From assembly GCA_009885845.1 (NCBI GenBank), contig VFJW01000133.1, positions 1 to 64,000 of the forward strand: a stretch of DNA of 64,000 nucleotides, in the 5' to 3' direction. Made by a program: the position numbers and the translations under genes. The notes below the pieces were generated by a model. The model was not told the origin of the DNA. It was given only the letters and a program-made list of their open reading frames with translations, and ran no database searches. Source of the DNA: Geobacter sp. (GTDB lineage: Bacteria > Desulfobacterota > Desulfuromonadia > Geobacterales > Pseudopelobacteraceae). Below, one piece after another: positions 29,337-37,886 of the stretch; positions within the stretch are counted from its first letter, which is position 1; each line of letters begins with the position of its first letter.

Positions 29337-31346
29337 ATGTTCGATAAAATTCTGATTGCCAATCGCGGTGAAATAGCCTGCCGGGTCATTCGAACCGCCA
29401 AACGCCTTGGTGTACGTACCGTTGCGGTTTACTCCGACGCTGATGCTGATGCTCTCCACGTTGCCCTTGCTGATGAAGCCTATCATATCGGTCCGTCTCC
29501 CGCCCGGGAAAGTTATCTGCTGAGTGATGTTATTCTCGATGTGGCGGTCCGGAGCGGAGCACAAGCGGTCCACCCCGGATACGGTTTTCTCTCAGAAAAC
29601 GCCGGGTTCGCAGAGGCTTGTGCCACAGCCGGAATCGTTTTTATCGGACCGCCCTGCGCAGCGATCCGGGCCATGGGATCGAAGAGTGCGGCAAAAGATA
29701 TCATGGGTGCGGCCGGTGTCCCGCTGGTTCCCGGATATCACGGGCAGGAGCAGGGAACGGATTTCCTGCAGACAGAGGCCGACCGGATCGGTTATCCGCT
29801 GCTGATCAAGGCCAGTGCCGGCGGCGGCGGCAAGGGGATGCGCGTAGTTGCCCGCAGCGCCGATTTTGGAGAAGCACTCGCTGGTGCCCGGCGGGAAGCG
29901 ATGTCCGGTTTCGGCGACGATCACGTCCTGCTTGAACGGTACCTGACCAAGCCGCGCCATATCGAAATCCAGGTGTTTGCCGATAGTCAGGGTAATGCCC
30001 TGCATCTTTTTGAACGGGACTGTTCGATTCAGCGTCGACACCAGAAGGTTATTGAAGAGGCTCCGGCATCAGGCATGACCACCTCGCTCAGGGGACAGAT
30101 GGGCGCTGCTGCTGTTGCAGCGGCCCGCGCCATCAATTATGTCGGTGCCGGCACGGTCGAATTTCTGCTTGACGAGGATGGGTCATTCTACTTCATGGAG
30201 ATGAATACCCGACTCCAGGTTGAGCATCCGGTGACCGAGATGATTACCGGTCTTGATCTGGTTGAGTGGCAGTTGCTGGTGGCGTCGGGTGAACCGATGC
30301 CCCGTGCTCAGGAACAACTTGAAATCAGCGGCCATGCCATTGAAGCCCGTATATATGCCGAAGACCCGCTCCGGGAATTTCTTCCGTCCATAGGCAAGTT
30401 GCGACATCTTCGCACTCCGGCAGAGAGCACCCATGTCCGGATTGACTCCGGGGTACGTCAGAACGATGAAGTCAGCATGCATTACGATCCGATGATCGCC
30501 AAGCTGGTCGTGTGGGACTGTGATCGGAGTTCGGCAATCCGGCGGTTGCGTCAGGCGCTGGCAGAATTCCAGGTTGTTGGAGTGACTACCAATACGGTAT
30601 TTCTAGGGAGTGTTGCCGCCCATCCGGCTTTTGCTGCCGGGGAAATTGACACAGGTTTTATTGAACGGCACCGCACCGCCTTGTTTCCCGAAGCTGTTCC
30701 CGCTTCCGACCGTATTCTGGCGTTGGCTTCACTTGATCTTATGCTGGAACGGGAGGTTGAAGCCGGGCAAAGAGCACATTCTTCATCTGATCCCTACTCC
30801 CCCTGGCATCAAACGAGTGGATGGCGGCTCAATTTTGATAACCATCATGACCTTCACTTTATTGATGGTGAACAAGCCGTCACAGTGGTGGTACATTATC
30901 GTCCCGGCGGCTACCTGCTTGATCTGCCGGGGGGAAGTCTCTTCGTTCGCGGAGAGGGGAATGCGGGAGGTGAACTTCTGGCCGATCTTGGCGGTATGCG
31001 GGTGAAGGCGACTGTTGTACGTAGCGGCAATATGCTTACTGTTCTGGATCAAGGCAAAAGTCACCTTCTCATCAGACATGATCCCGGTGCGGCGGGCGAT
31101 GAGGATGAGGCGGCTGCCGGCCGACTGACCGCCCCGATGCCGGGCAAGGTGGTCGCAATTCTTGTCGAGGTCGGAACCCGGGTTGAACGGGGAACTCCTT
31201 TGCTCATCATGGAGGCGATGAAGATGGAGCACACCATCAATGCTCCTTGTGACGGTGCCGTGGCTGAATTCCATTTCGAGGTTGGCGGTGTGGTCAATGA
31301 AGGTGCTGAACTACTTGACTTCACCGCTGAAGTTACATCGATATAA
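29337..31346 (+). CDS. liuD: Methylcrotonyl-CoA carboxylase, biotin carboxylase/carrier (alpha) subunit
   Basis: 669 residues. Biotin carboxylase domain: FDKILIANRGEIACRVIRTA start, ATP-grasp GGGGKGMRVV, HIEIQVFAD, QRRHQKVIEEAP and MEMNTRLQVEHPVTE. A middle linker region follows and the C-terminal biotinyl domain has the EAMKMEH motif with biotinyl Lys629. With liuB it forms the carboxylase that makes 3-methylglutaconyl-CoA. The adjacent beta subunit and full BCCP domain rule out acetyl-CoA carboxylase AccC alone. Confidence 0.93.
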   Translation: MFDKILIANRGEIACRVIRTAKRLGVRTVAVYSDADADALHVALADEAYHIGPSPARESYLLSDVILDVAVRSGAQAVHPGYGFLSENAGFAEACATAGIVFIGPPCAAIRAMGSKSAAKDIMGAAGVPLVPGYHGQEQGTDFLQTEADRIGYPLLIKASAGGGGKGMRVVARSADFGEALAGARREAMSGFGDDHVLLERYLTKPRHIEIQVFADSQGNALHLFERDCSIQRRHQKVIEEAPASGMTTSLRGQMGAAAVAAARAINYVGAGTVEFLLDEDGSFYFMEMNTRLQVEHPVTEMITGLDLVEWQLLVASGEPMPRAQEQLEISGHAIEARIYAEDPLREFLPSIGKLRHLRTPAESTHVRIDSGVRQNDEVSMHYDPMIAKLVVWDCDRSSAIRRLRQALAEFQVVGVTTNTVFLGSVAAHPAFAAGEIDTGFIERHRTALFPEAVPASDRILALASLDLMLEREVEAGQRAHSSSDPYSPWHQTSGWRLNFDNHHDLHFIDGEQAVTVVVHYRPGGYLLDLPGGSLFVRGEGNAGGELLADLGGMRVKATVVRSGNMLTVLDQGKSHLLIRHDPGAAGDEDEAAAGRLTAPMPGKVVAILVEVGTRVERGTPLLIMEAMKMEHTINAPCDGAVAEFHFEVGGVVNEGAELLDFTAEVTSI

Positions 31347-31349
31347 CGT

Positions 31350-32276
31350 ATGAAATTCCCAAAACAGGTAAAAATAGTAGAGGTTGGTCCCCGGGACGGG
31401 TTGCAGAATGAAGCGGCCATTGTTCCGACCGAAGTAAAAATTGAATTGATCAACCGGCTCTCGGCAACCGGCCTCAGCGCTATCGAAGCAACCAGTTTTG
31501 TCTCGCCAAAATGGGTGCCGCAGATGGCGGACAACGCCCAGGTAATGCTAGGCATCACACGTCGCCCAGGCGTCAGCTATCCGGTGCTGGTGCCGGGCAT
31601 GCAGGGTTTTGAGGCGGCAGTTGCGGCCGGTGCAGAGGAAATTGCCGTGTTCGGTGCGGCTTCTGAGGCGTTTTCGCAGCGTAACATCAACTGCTCGATT
31701 GCCGAAAGCCTCGAGCGATTCGCCCCGGTAATTGTTGCCGCCCGGCAGCGTAACATCAAGGTTCGCGGCTATGTGTCCTGCGTTCTGGGATGCCCGTATC
31801 AGGGTGATGTTGCTCCTGAAATCGTTGCTCAAGTCGCCCTGCGTCTGCTGGAGATGGGCTGTTATGAAATATCTCTGGGTGACACGATGGGGTTTGCCAC
31901 CCCTGCCAAAGCGCAGGCGATGGTGAGGAAAGTTATGGCAGTTGTACCGCGCTACCGTTTGGCGGTTCACTTCCACGATACCTACGGTCAGGCGTTGGCC
32001 AATATCCTGGCGGTTCTGGAGCTGGGCATTTCGACCGTGGACAGTTCTGTTGCCGGTCTTGGCGGGTGCCCCTATGCCAAAGGCGCGGCCGGAAATGTTG
32101 CCAGTGAGGATCTGCTCTGCATGTTGAACGGAATGGGTATCGAAACCGGTGTTGATCTGACCGGACTGGTCGCTGCCGGACTGTATATTTCCAGTTATCT
32201 TGGTCGGCCGTCCGGCTCCAAGGTTGCACGCGCCCTCGGGCCTAAAATTGAACAGGAATCGAAGCTGACTGTTTGA
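31350..32276 (+). CDS. liuE: Hydroxymethylglutaryl-CoA lyase
   Basis: 308 residues, TIM-barrel lyase splitting HMG-CoA into acetoacetate and acetyl-CoA. Seen: [12 protein letters not shown] at the start (metal-binding Asp and catalytic Arg), HFHDTYGQ (two His metal ligands), and [14 protein letters not shown] with the catalytic Cys and the metal-binding Asn. It follows liuD by three bases. The next enzyme for acetoacetate (CoA transferase) is not in the window. Confidence 0.94.
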   Translation: MKFPKQVKIVEVGPRDGLQNEAAIVPTEVKIELINRLSATGLSAIEATSFVSPKWVPQMADNAQVMLGITRRPGVSYPVLVPGMQGFEAAVAAGAEEIAVFGAASEAFSQRNINCSIAESLERFAPVIVAARQRNIKVRGYVSCVLGCPYQGDVAPEIVAQVALRLLEMGCYEISLGDTMGFATPAKAQAMVRKVMAVVPRYRLAVHFHDTYGQALANILAVLELGISTVDSSVAGLGGCPYAKGAAGNVASEDLLCMLNGMGIETGVDLTGLVAAGLYISSYLGRPSGSKVARALGPKIEQESKLTV

Positions 32277-32313
32277 ATCTATATTAAATATAAAATAGAA
32301 GGAGATTACACCG

Positions 32314-33441
32314 ATGACCGAATACGATTACTGGAAGATTTTTCCCCGCATGCCGAAAAAAATTACCATTGGCGACATAACGGTACGAGACGGTTTTCAG
32401 CACGAGGAGAAATTTGTCTCTACCCAGGCCAAGATTTATTACCTTGAAGAGTTGATTTTTGCAGGTTGCCGCAATATTGAGGTGACAAACCTTGGAAATC
32501 CGTCCTCCATGCCCCAGTTCCGTGATGCCGAAATTCTCCTGGCTCACTTGCGAAGTGATGATTTCAGAAAAAGATGTGCAAAACGTGGCATTAATTATGA
32601 CGACATCTGCCTGACGGCCATCACGATTCGCGAAACAGCCGTAGATCGGGCCATAGAGCTTTACCGGAAAGGGGTTGGCCCCGATCGTCTGCTGATGATG
32701 GTTTCCACCGAGGAACGGCACCATTTTGCCAATTCCGGTTGCACCCTTCCACAGTACTGGAAAGAAGCTGAACGGAGCATCCAGAAGTGCAATGACGCCG
32801 GAATGAAGATGTGCGGCACTGTCAGCACCATCTGGGGTAGCCCGATCGGCGGAGCAACCTGTATGAAGGATGCTGTTGAATTTACCAGACGCTGGCTTGA
32901 TATCGGCGCCCATGACGTGGAACATGCCGACCACGATGGCAGCGCTTCGGCCCCGGATGTTTATCGTTATTTTTCGATGGTTCTTGACGAACTGCCGGAT
33001 ACGAATCTGCATATTGCGCACTTCCATGAAACCAAGCGGGTGGCTTCAGCCTCGGTGCTGGCCGCATTGCAGGCCGGAATTACTCACTTTGAGGCCACTC
33101 TGGGTGGTTTGGGCGGTCAGCCGGCCAACTTCCTTGATGATTGCCCGGTCAAGGGAACCGGCGAATACTATTACAAGGACCCTCGCTATGTCGGTTTGGT
33201 AACGCTTGAGGACACCCTTGTGCAGATCGACGAAATGGGAATTGAGCATGGCTGGGATGTAGACCGGGTGCTTAAGCTTGGGGCGCAGCTCGAAAAAACA
33301 TTTGGCAGACGGCTTCGTTCGGAAGCGATTATGAACGGCAGAACTGCCAAAGAAGGGCACCTGGAGTACGCTCGACCGGGATTGGCTGAATTGAAAAAGA
33401 AACTGGGTGAAGCGCCTGATCAAAAATTGCCGGTAAATTGA
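32314..33441 (+). CDS. HMG-CoA-lyase-like protein of unknown reaction
   Basis: 375 residues, HMGL-like TIM barrel. The Asp/Arg pair (GDITVRDGFQHEEK) and the metal-binding HFHETK are kept, but the place of the catalytic Cys reads GLGGQPANFLDD, with Gln for Cys and no GN metal ligand. It therefore should not be an HMG-CoA lyase; it may be a condensing or lyase enzyme on a related acid. It follows liuE by 37 bases with AAGGAG upstream, so it is probably co-expressed with the leucine pathway. I do not recognise a characterised relative. Confidence 0.75.
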   Translation: MTEYDYWKIFPRMPKKITIGDITVRDGFQHEEKFVSTQAKIYYLEELIFAGCRNIEVTNLGNPSSMPQFRDAEILLAHLRSDDFRKRCAKRGINYDDICLTAITIRETAVDRAIELYRKGVGPDRLLMMVSTEERHHFANSGCTLPQYWKEAERSIQKCNDAGMKMCGTVSTIWGSPIGGATCMKDAVEFTRRWLDIGAHDVEHADHDGSASAPDVYRYFSMVLDELPDTNLHIAHFHETKRVASASVLAALQAGITHFEATLGGLGGQPANFLDDCPVKGTGEYYYKDPRYVGLVTLEDTLVQIDEMGIEHGWDVDRVLKLGAQLEKTFGRRLRSEAIMNGRTAKEGHLEYARPGLAELKKKLGEAPDQKLPVN

Positions 33442-33473
33442 TAGGTACAAACAACAAATCAAAAAACACATTT

Positions 33474-33556
33474 ACATGGATGGACAAGATGAACAGGATG
33501 TATTAAAAGATAGTTCTATTTTTGATTCTATCCCTGTATATCCTGTCCATCCATGT
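33474..33556. repeat. REP-like imperfect long inverted repeat
   Basis: ACATGGATGGACA (33474-33486) is exactly complementary to TGTCCATCCATGT (33544-33556). The match continues with interruptions through GATnnACAGG for about 27 bases per arm, and an inner GATAG/CTATC pair closes the loop. The 'ggatggacaagatgaacaggat' style sequence resembles dispersed intergenic repeats in Geobacter-like genomes, which is memory, not a search. It lies just upstream of an AMP-ligase gene. Confidence 0.7.
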
Positions 33557-33579
33557 TCAATTAAATTTTGGAGGTTTTC

Positions 33580-35238
33580 ATGTCGCAGCAACTCACTCAC
33601 ACCGTTGGCTCACTTCTGGACGACATGGCTCGTCGCTATCCTGACAACGAAGCGCTGGTCTATCCTGAGCGGGGTATCCGATACAGCTATAAACAGTTCA
33701 ACGACCTTTGCCGTCAGATCGCCAAAGGCCTTCTCCGTCTCGGCATCAAAAAAGGGGATAACATCGCCATCTGGGCCTACAACGTTCCCGAATGGGTACT
33801 GCTGCAGTTCGCTTCAGCCAAAATCGGCGCCATCCTCGTCACCGTCAATACCAGCTACAAATCAGCCGAGCTCGAATATATCCTGGAACAATCTGATTCC
33901 ACCTCACTCTTCATGGTCGGCTCCTTCAAAGACACCAATTATGTCGAAACCTTAAACAGTGTCGTTCCCGAATTGGCGACATCTACGCCGGGCACCCTTA
34001 ACACCGCCAAGCTGCCATTCCTGAAGAACGTCATCTACATCGGCGGGGAAACCCCTGCCGGCATGATCAACTTCGACAGTATCGTCAAAATGGGTGAGGA
34101 AATACCGGACGAATGCCTTAACGCCATAGAAGCCTCTCTCGACTGTCACGAAACCATCAACATGCAGTACACCTCCGGCACCACCGGCTTCCCCAAAGGG
34201 GTCATGCTGACCCACTACAACATTGTCAACAACGGTTTTAACATTGGCGAGTGTATGAAACTCACCGAAAAAGACCGTCTTTGCATCCCGGTCCCCTTCT
34301 TCCATTGTTTTGGCTGTGTTCTCGGTGTCATGGCCTGCGTCACCCACGGGACCACCATGGTCCCCGTAGAAATATTCGATCCGCTCAAAGTTCTGCAGAC
34401 TGTGGAAAAAGAAAAATGCACCGCAGTCCACGGCGTTCCCACCATGTTCATCGCTGAACTTGAACACCCCGACTTTAAAAAATTCGATCTTTCCACTCTA
34501 CGCACCGGCATCATGGCCGGTTCCAACTGCCCCATCGAAGTCATGAAAAAAGTCAATAGCGACATGCATGCCTCAGAAATCACCATTGCCTACGGCCAGA
34601 CTGAATCCTCCCCCGTCATTACCCAGACTCGTACCGATGACGCCCTGGAATTGCGCGTCGCCACCGTCGGAAGATCACTACCCGACGTCGAAACCAAAAT
34701 AGTTGACATCGAAACCGGCGCAACTCTCCCTCCTGGCAAACAGGGAGAACTCTGCACCCGTGGCTACCACGTCATGAAAGGGTACTATAAAATGCCCGAA
34801 GAAACCGCCCGTGCCATCGATCCGGATAACTGGCTGCATACCGGCGACCTCGCTATCATGGATGAAAACGGCTACTGCAAGATCACCGGACGCATTAAGA
34901 ACATGATCATTCGTGGCGGCGAAAATATATACCCGCGGGAAATCGAAGAATTCCTCTATACCCACCCAAAAGTCTCCGACATTCAGGTGTACGGCGTTCC
35001 GGACAAGAAATACGGCGAACAGGTCATGGCTGCCGTCATCCTTAAAAAGGGGATGACGATGACCGAAGATGAAGTTCGTGACTTCTGCCGGGACAAAATA
35101 GCAAACTACAAGATTCCGAAATACGTCACCTTCGTCGACGGCTATCCGATGACCGCTTCCGGCAAGATCCAGAAATTCAAAATGAGAGAAATGGCTATCA
35201 AGGAACTGCAGTTGGAGGATATGGGCGAAACGGCGTGA
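33580..35238 (+). CDS. AMP-forming acyl-CoA synthetase, short/medium-chain type
   Basis: 552 residues, ANL family. A3 YTSGTTGFPKGVML at about residue 190, A5 AYGQTESSPV, A7-A8 LHTGDLAIMDENGYCKITGR, and the C-terminal TASGKIQKFK with the catalytic Lys. The start is the ATG at 33580 with GGAGG before it; a TTG 12 bases earlier overlaps that site. Codon choice is strikingly biased to C in the third position (ATC, GTC, ACC, AAC), unlike the genes on either side. The stop overlaps the start of the MFS gene (GTGA). Substrate unknown; could activate the acid entering the pathway. Confidence 0.88.
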   Translation: MSQQLTHTVGSLLDDMARRYPDNEALVYPERGIRYSYKQFNDLCRQIAKGLLRLGIKKGDNIAIWAYNVPEWVLLQFASAKIGAILVTVNTSYKSAELEYILEQSDSTSLFMVGSFKDTNYVETLNSVVPELATSTPGTLNTAKLPFLKNVIYIGGETPAGMINFDSIVKMGEEIPDECLNAIEASLDCHETINMQYTSGTTGFPKGVMLTHYNIVNNGFNIGECMKLTEKDRLCIPVPFFHCFGCVLGVMACVTHGTTMVPVEIFDPLKVLQTVEKEKCTAVHGVPTMFIAELEHPDFKKFDLSTLRTGIMAGSNCPIEVMKKVNSDMHASEITIAYGQTESSPVITQTRTDDALELRVATVGRSLPDVETKIVDIETGATLPPGKQGELCTRGYHVMKGYYKMPEETARAIDPDNWLHTGDLAIMDENGYCKITGRIKNMIIRGGENIYPREIEEFLYTHPKVSDIQVYGVPDKKYGEQVMAAVILKKGMTMTEDEVRDFCRDKIANYKIPKYVTFVDGYPMTASGKIQKFKMREMAIKELQLEDMGETA

Positions 35239-36539
35239 ATCCCTACAGCCAATCGCGCTTCCTGCTGGCGCGCTGGTCAATTTACGCAATTCTGGTTGCC
35301 GTCTATATGCTTGCCTTTTTTCACCGCATGGCTCCAGCGGTGATTTCATCCGATCTGATGAAGGCCTTCAGTACTTCCGGTGCGGCCCTGGGGTCACTGG
35401 CGGCGATGTATTTCTACATCTACACCGCCATGCAGATTCCTGCCGGAGTGCTGGCTGATACTCTGGGAGCGCGGGTTACTGTCACTGCCGGTTCTCTGAT
35501 TGCCGGCTGCGGTTCGATCATATTTGGTCTGGCCGGGACATTTGCCGGTGCTTCAGTGGGCCGCGCATTGGTCGGTCTGGGTGTTTCAGTGGTATTTGTA
35601 GGACTTTTCAAGAGTAACAGCGTCTGGTTCAGCGAGCGTAACTTCGGTATGATCAGCGGCCTGACTGTACTGTTGGGAAATGTAGGGGCAATGGCTTCCG
35701 CAGGCCCCTTAGCTGTGGTACTGAAAAGCTATTCCTGGCGATCAGTATTCATGGCTCTGGGGGGGATTACCCTGCTGCTTGCGCTGCTGACTGCTCTGTT
35801 TGTGCGCAACCGTCCTGAGGATATGGGTTTCCCCTCCATGCGTCAAATGGAGGGGAAGACAAGCCATTCTTCCAGTAACCATAGTTGGTGGGATGACCTA
35901 AAGAGTGTTGTCGGAACCAGATCTGCCTGGCCAGGACTGTGGGTTGGTCTAGGGATGGTCGGCAGTATGCTCGCTTTTGTAGGGTTGTGGGCGATTCCGT
36001 TTCTGCGTGACGTTCACGGTCTTGCTCGCTCCGCTGCCTCAGCCTATACAACCTCAGCTCTGGCTGGATTTGCAGTCGGTTCAATGCTGGGCGGTTGGTT
36101 TTCTGATCGTATCGGGCGACGCAAGCCGATTATTCTGGGAGGTACGCTTCTTTACGCCACCGCCTGTGTCGGCCTGGCCTATCTGCCCTGGAATCCGGGC
36201 CCGATCGGTATTGTCCAGTTTGCCGTTCTTGGCCTCAGCTCAGGCGGTTTTATAGTGATTTTTGCCAACGCCAAGGAAGTTGTTGCGCCGGCATTATCCG
36301 GCATGGCGGTCGGATTGGTGAATACGGGGTTATTCTTCGGAGCTGCCGTGATGCAGCCACTGTTCGGGTGGGCGATGGATTTCAGCTGGAATGGCCGGAT
36401 AGAAAATGGATTACGGGTATATGCACCTTCAGATTACCACACCGGATTTTTGATCATGCTTGCCTTTTCGGTTATTGCTGTTGCTGGAGCCAGTAGAATC
36501 AAGGAAACGAACTGCCGCAATATAACAATTGAAAGTTGA
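35235..36539 (+). CDS. Major facilitator superfamily transporter (GTG start)
   Basis: 434 residues with about 12 membrane segments. Loop motifs LADTLGARVTV (between segments 2 and 3) and GGWFSDRIGRRKP (after segment 8) are MFS motif A variants. A hydrophilic central loop (about residues 200-225) separates the halves. It overlaps the upstream ligase by four bases, so transport and CoA activation of one compound are probably coupled. Substrate unknown; an organic acid is the natural guess. Confidence 0.87.
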   Translation: MNPYSQSRFLLARWSIYAILVAVYMLAFFHRMAPAVISSDLMKAFSTSGAALGSLAAMYFYIYTAMQIPAGVLADTLGARVTVTAGSLIAGCGSIIFGLAGTFAGASVGRALVGLGVSVVFVGLFKSNSVWFSERNFGMISGLTVLLGNVGAMASAGPLAVVLKSYSWRSVFMALGGITLLLALLTALFVRNRPEDMGFPSMRQMEGKTSHSSSNHSWWDDLKSVVGTRSAWPGLWVGLGMVGSMLAFVGLWAIPFLRDVHGLARSAASAYTTSALAGFAVGSMLGGWFSDRIGRRKPIILGGTLLYATACVGLAYLPWNPGPIGIVQFAVLGLSSGGFIVIFANAKEVVAPALSGMAVGLVNTGLFFGAAVMQPLFGWAMDFSWNGRIENGLRVYAPSDYHTGFLIMLAFSVIAVAGASRIKETNCRNITIES

Positions 36540-36563
36540 GTTGAAGATGTTAAGGAGTTTGAG

Positions 36564-37370
36564 ATGGCCGATGTTTACAGCACCATAGCAGAAGCAGAAA
36601 CCGAAGTTCAGGAACGTCTGGCGAGTGTGTTGGAACTCCGGGCGGCGGATCTTCAGCAGCGTGATATGCTCAAAACATATCTTGCCGATATTGAACTTCC
36701 GAAAGACGCGGAACTTCTTGATATAGGATGCGGAACCGGGGCGGTAAGCAGGGAACTGGCAAAGCATCCATCTGCTGGCCGGGTCATCGGGATTGATCCG
36801 TCCCCCGTATTTTTGTCAACCGCACGTAAGCTTGCAGTTGATTATACCAATCTTAGTTTTGTGGAAGGAGATGGTCGTTTGCTTCCCTTTGAAGGAGAAA
36901 GTTTTGACGCGGTCTTTTTTCACACAACGCTCAGCCACGTTCCCCGTTCTGAAGATGCCCTGAGTGAGGCCTGTCGTGTCCTTCGCCCTGGCGGTGTCCT
37001 GGCTGTTTTTGAAGGAAACTACACGTCGACGACTCTGGCCAATGGTGACTTTGATCCTCTGCAGGCCTGTGCTGATGCTGCCATGGCTGCTCTTGTACAT
37101 GACCGCTGGCTGATTCAGCGTCTGCCGGTTCTTGTCCGTGCTGCAGGGTTCTCAATTGTGAAGCAGCGCAGTCTGGGCATTGTTGAAACGAATGAACCCG
37201 ACTACATGCTTACCATTGCTGATCGTGGTGCAAATGTACTCGCTGCAAGTGGCAGAATCGGGGCAGATCTGGCCCAGGCTCTTAAAAACGAAGCCCGCCG
37301 GCGTGTGGCCTCCGGGTGCTTTTTTGGTTCAATTGCCTACGGAAGTCTTGTTGCAATCAAACAAATGTAG
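36564..37370 (+). CDS. Class I SAM-dependent methyltransferase
   Basis: 268 residues. Motif I LLDIGCGTGAVSREL (about 51-65), Asp in IGIDPSP (motif II), GDGRLLPFEGESFDAVF (motif III/post) and RVLRPGGVLAVFEGN define a UbiE/BioC-like methyltransferase. TTAAGGAG precedes the ATG. It lies between an MFS gene and a thioesterase. Substrate not evident. Confidence 0.85.
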   Translation: MADVYSTIAEAETEVQERLASVLELRAADLQQRDMLKTYLADIELPKDAELLDIGCGTGAVSRELAKHPSAGRVIGIDPSPVFLSTARKLAVDYTNLSFVEGDGRLLPFEGESFDAVFFHTTLSHVPRSEDALSEACRVLRPGGVLAVFEGNYTSTTLANGDFDPLQACADAAMAALVHDRWLIQRLPVLVRAAGFSIVKQRSLGIVETNEPDYMLTIADRGANVLAASGRIGADLAQALKNEARRRVASGCFFGSIAYGSLVAIKQM

Positions 37371-37428
37371 AAGGGACAGAATGAAATTGTTTTCATGTGT
37401 ACCCCGATTGCCATGAAGAGGTGTTTGC

Positions 37429-37863
37429 ATGCCCCGTTTTACCCGTTCTTATAAAGTCCGTTTTGAAGATTGTGATTCAGCCGGAATAGTCTTTTACCCC
37501 AACTATTTTCTGATGCTCAACCGTTTGATTGAAGATTGGTTTGCTGATGCTCTGGGGGTTCCTTGGGGCATTTTGCATCATGAACGGAAACTCGGAGTCC
37601 CGACCGTCAGCATGCAGGTAGCTTTCAAAAATGCAAGCCGGCTCGATGAAGTACTGGAATGGTCTCTGGAAGTCCTAAAACTAGGGACGAGATCATTCAC
37701 ACTGGGTGTCAGTGCAAGTTGTAAAGGGGAGGAACGTCTCACAATCGAAACAGTTCTTGTGTCTGCAAGTCTTGCCGGCGGTGGAGTCGCTGCCGGTGTT
37801 ATGCCGCCCGATATCCGGGCCGGAATAACACGTTTTCTTGCTGATTCAGCTGCATCAGGGTGA
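37429..37863 (+). CDS. 4-hydroxybenzoyl-CoA-thioesterase-like acyl-CoA thioesterase
   Basis: 144 residues, hotdog fold. The segment RFEDCDSAGIVFYPNYF (about residues 10-26) carries the conserved Asp of the Pseudomonas 4-hydroxybenzoyl-CoA thioesterase subfamily. It hydrolyses acyl- or aroyl-CoA esters. Small cytosolic protein; starts at ATG 37429 after GAGG. Together with the upstream ligases it could balance CoA ester pools; the actual substrate is unknown. Confidence 0.86.
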   Translation: MPRFTRSYKVRFEDCDSAGIVFYPNYFLMLNRLIEDWFADALGVPWGILHHERKLGVPTVSMQVAFKNASRLDEVLEWSLEVLKLGTRSFTLGVSASCKGEERLTIETVLVSASLAGGGVAAGVMPPDIRAGITRFLADSAASG

Positions 37864-37886
37864 GCGGCCGGAAGGAATAAGCACCA

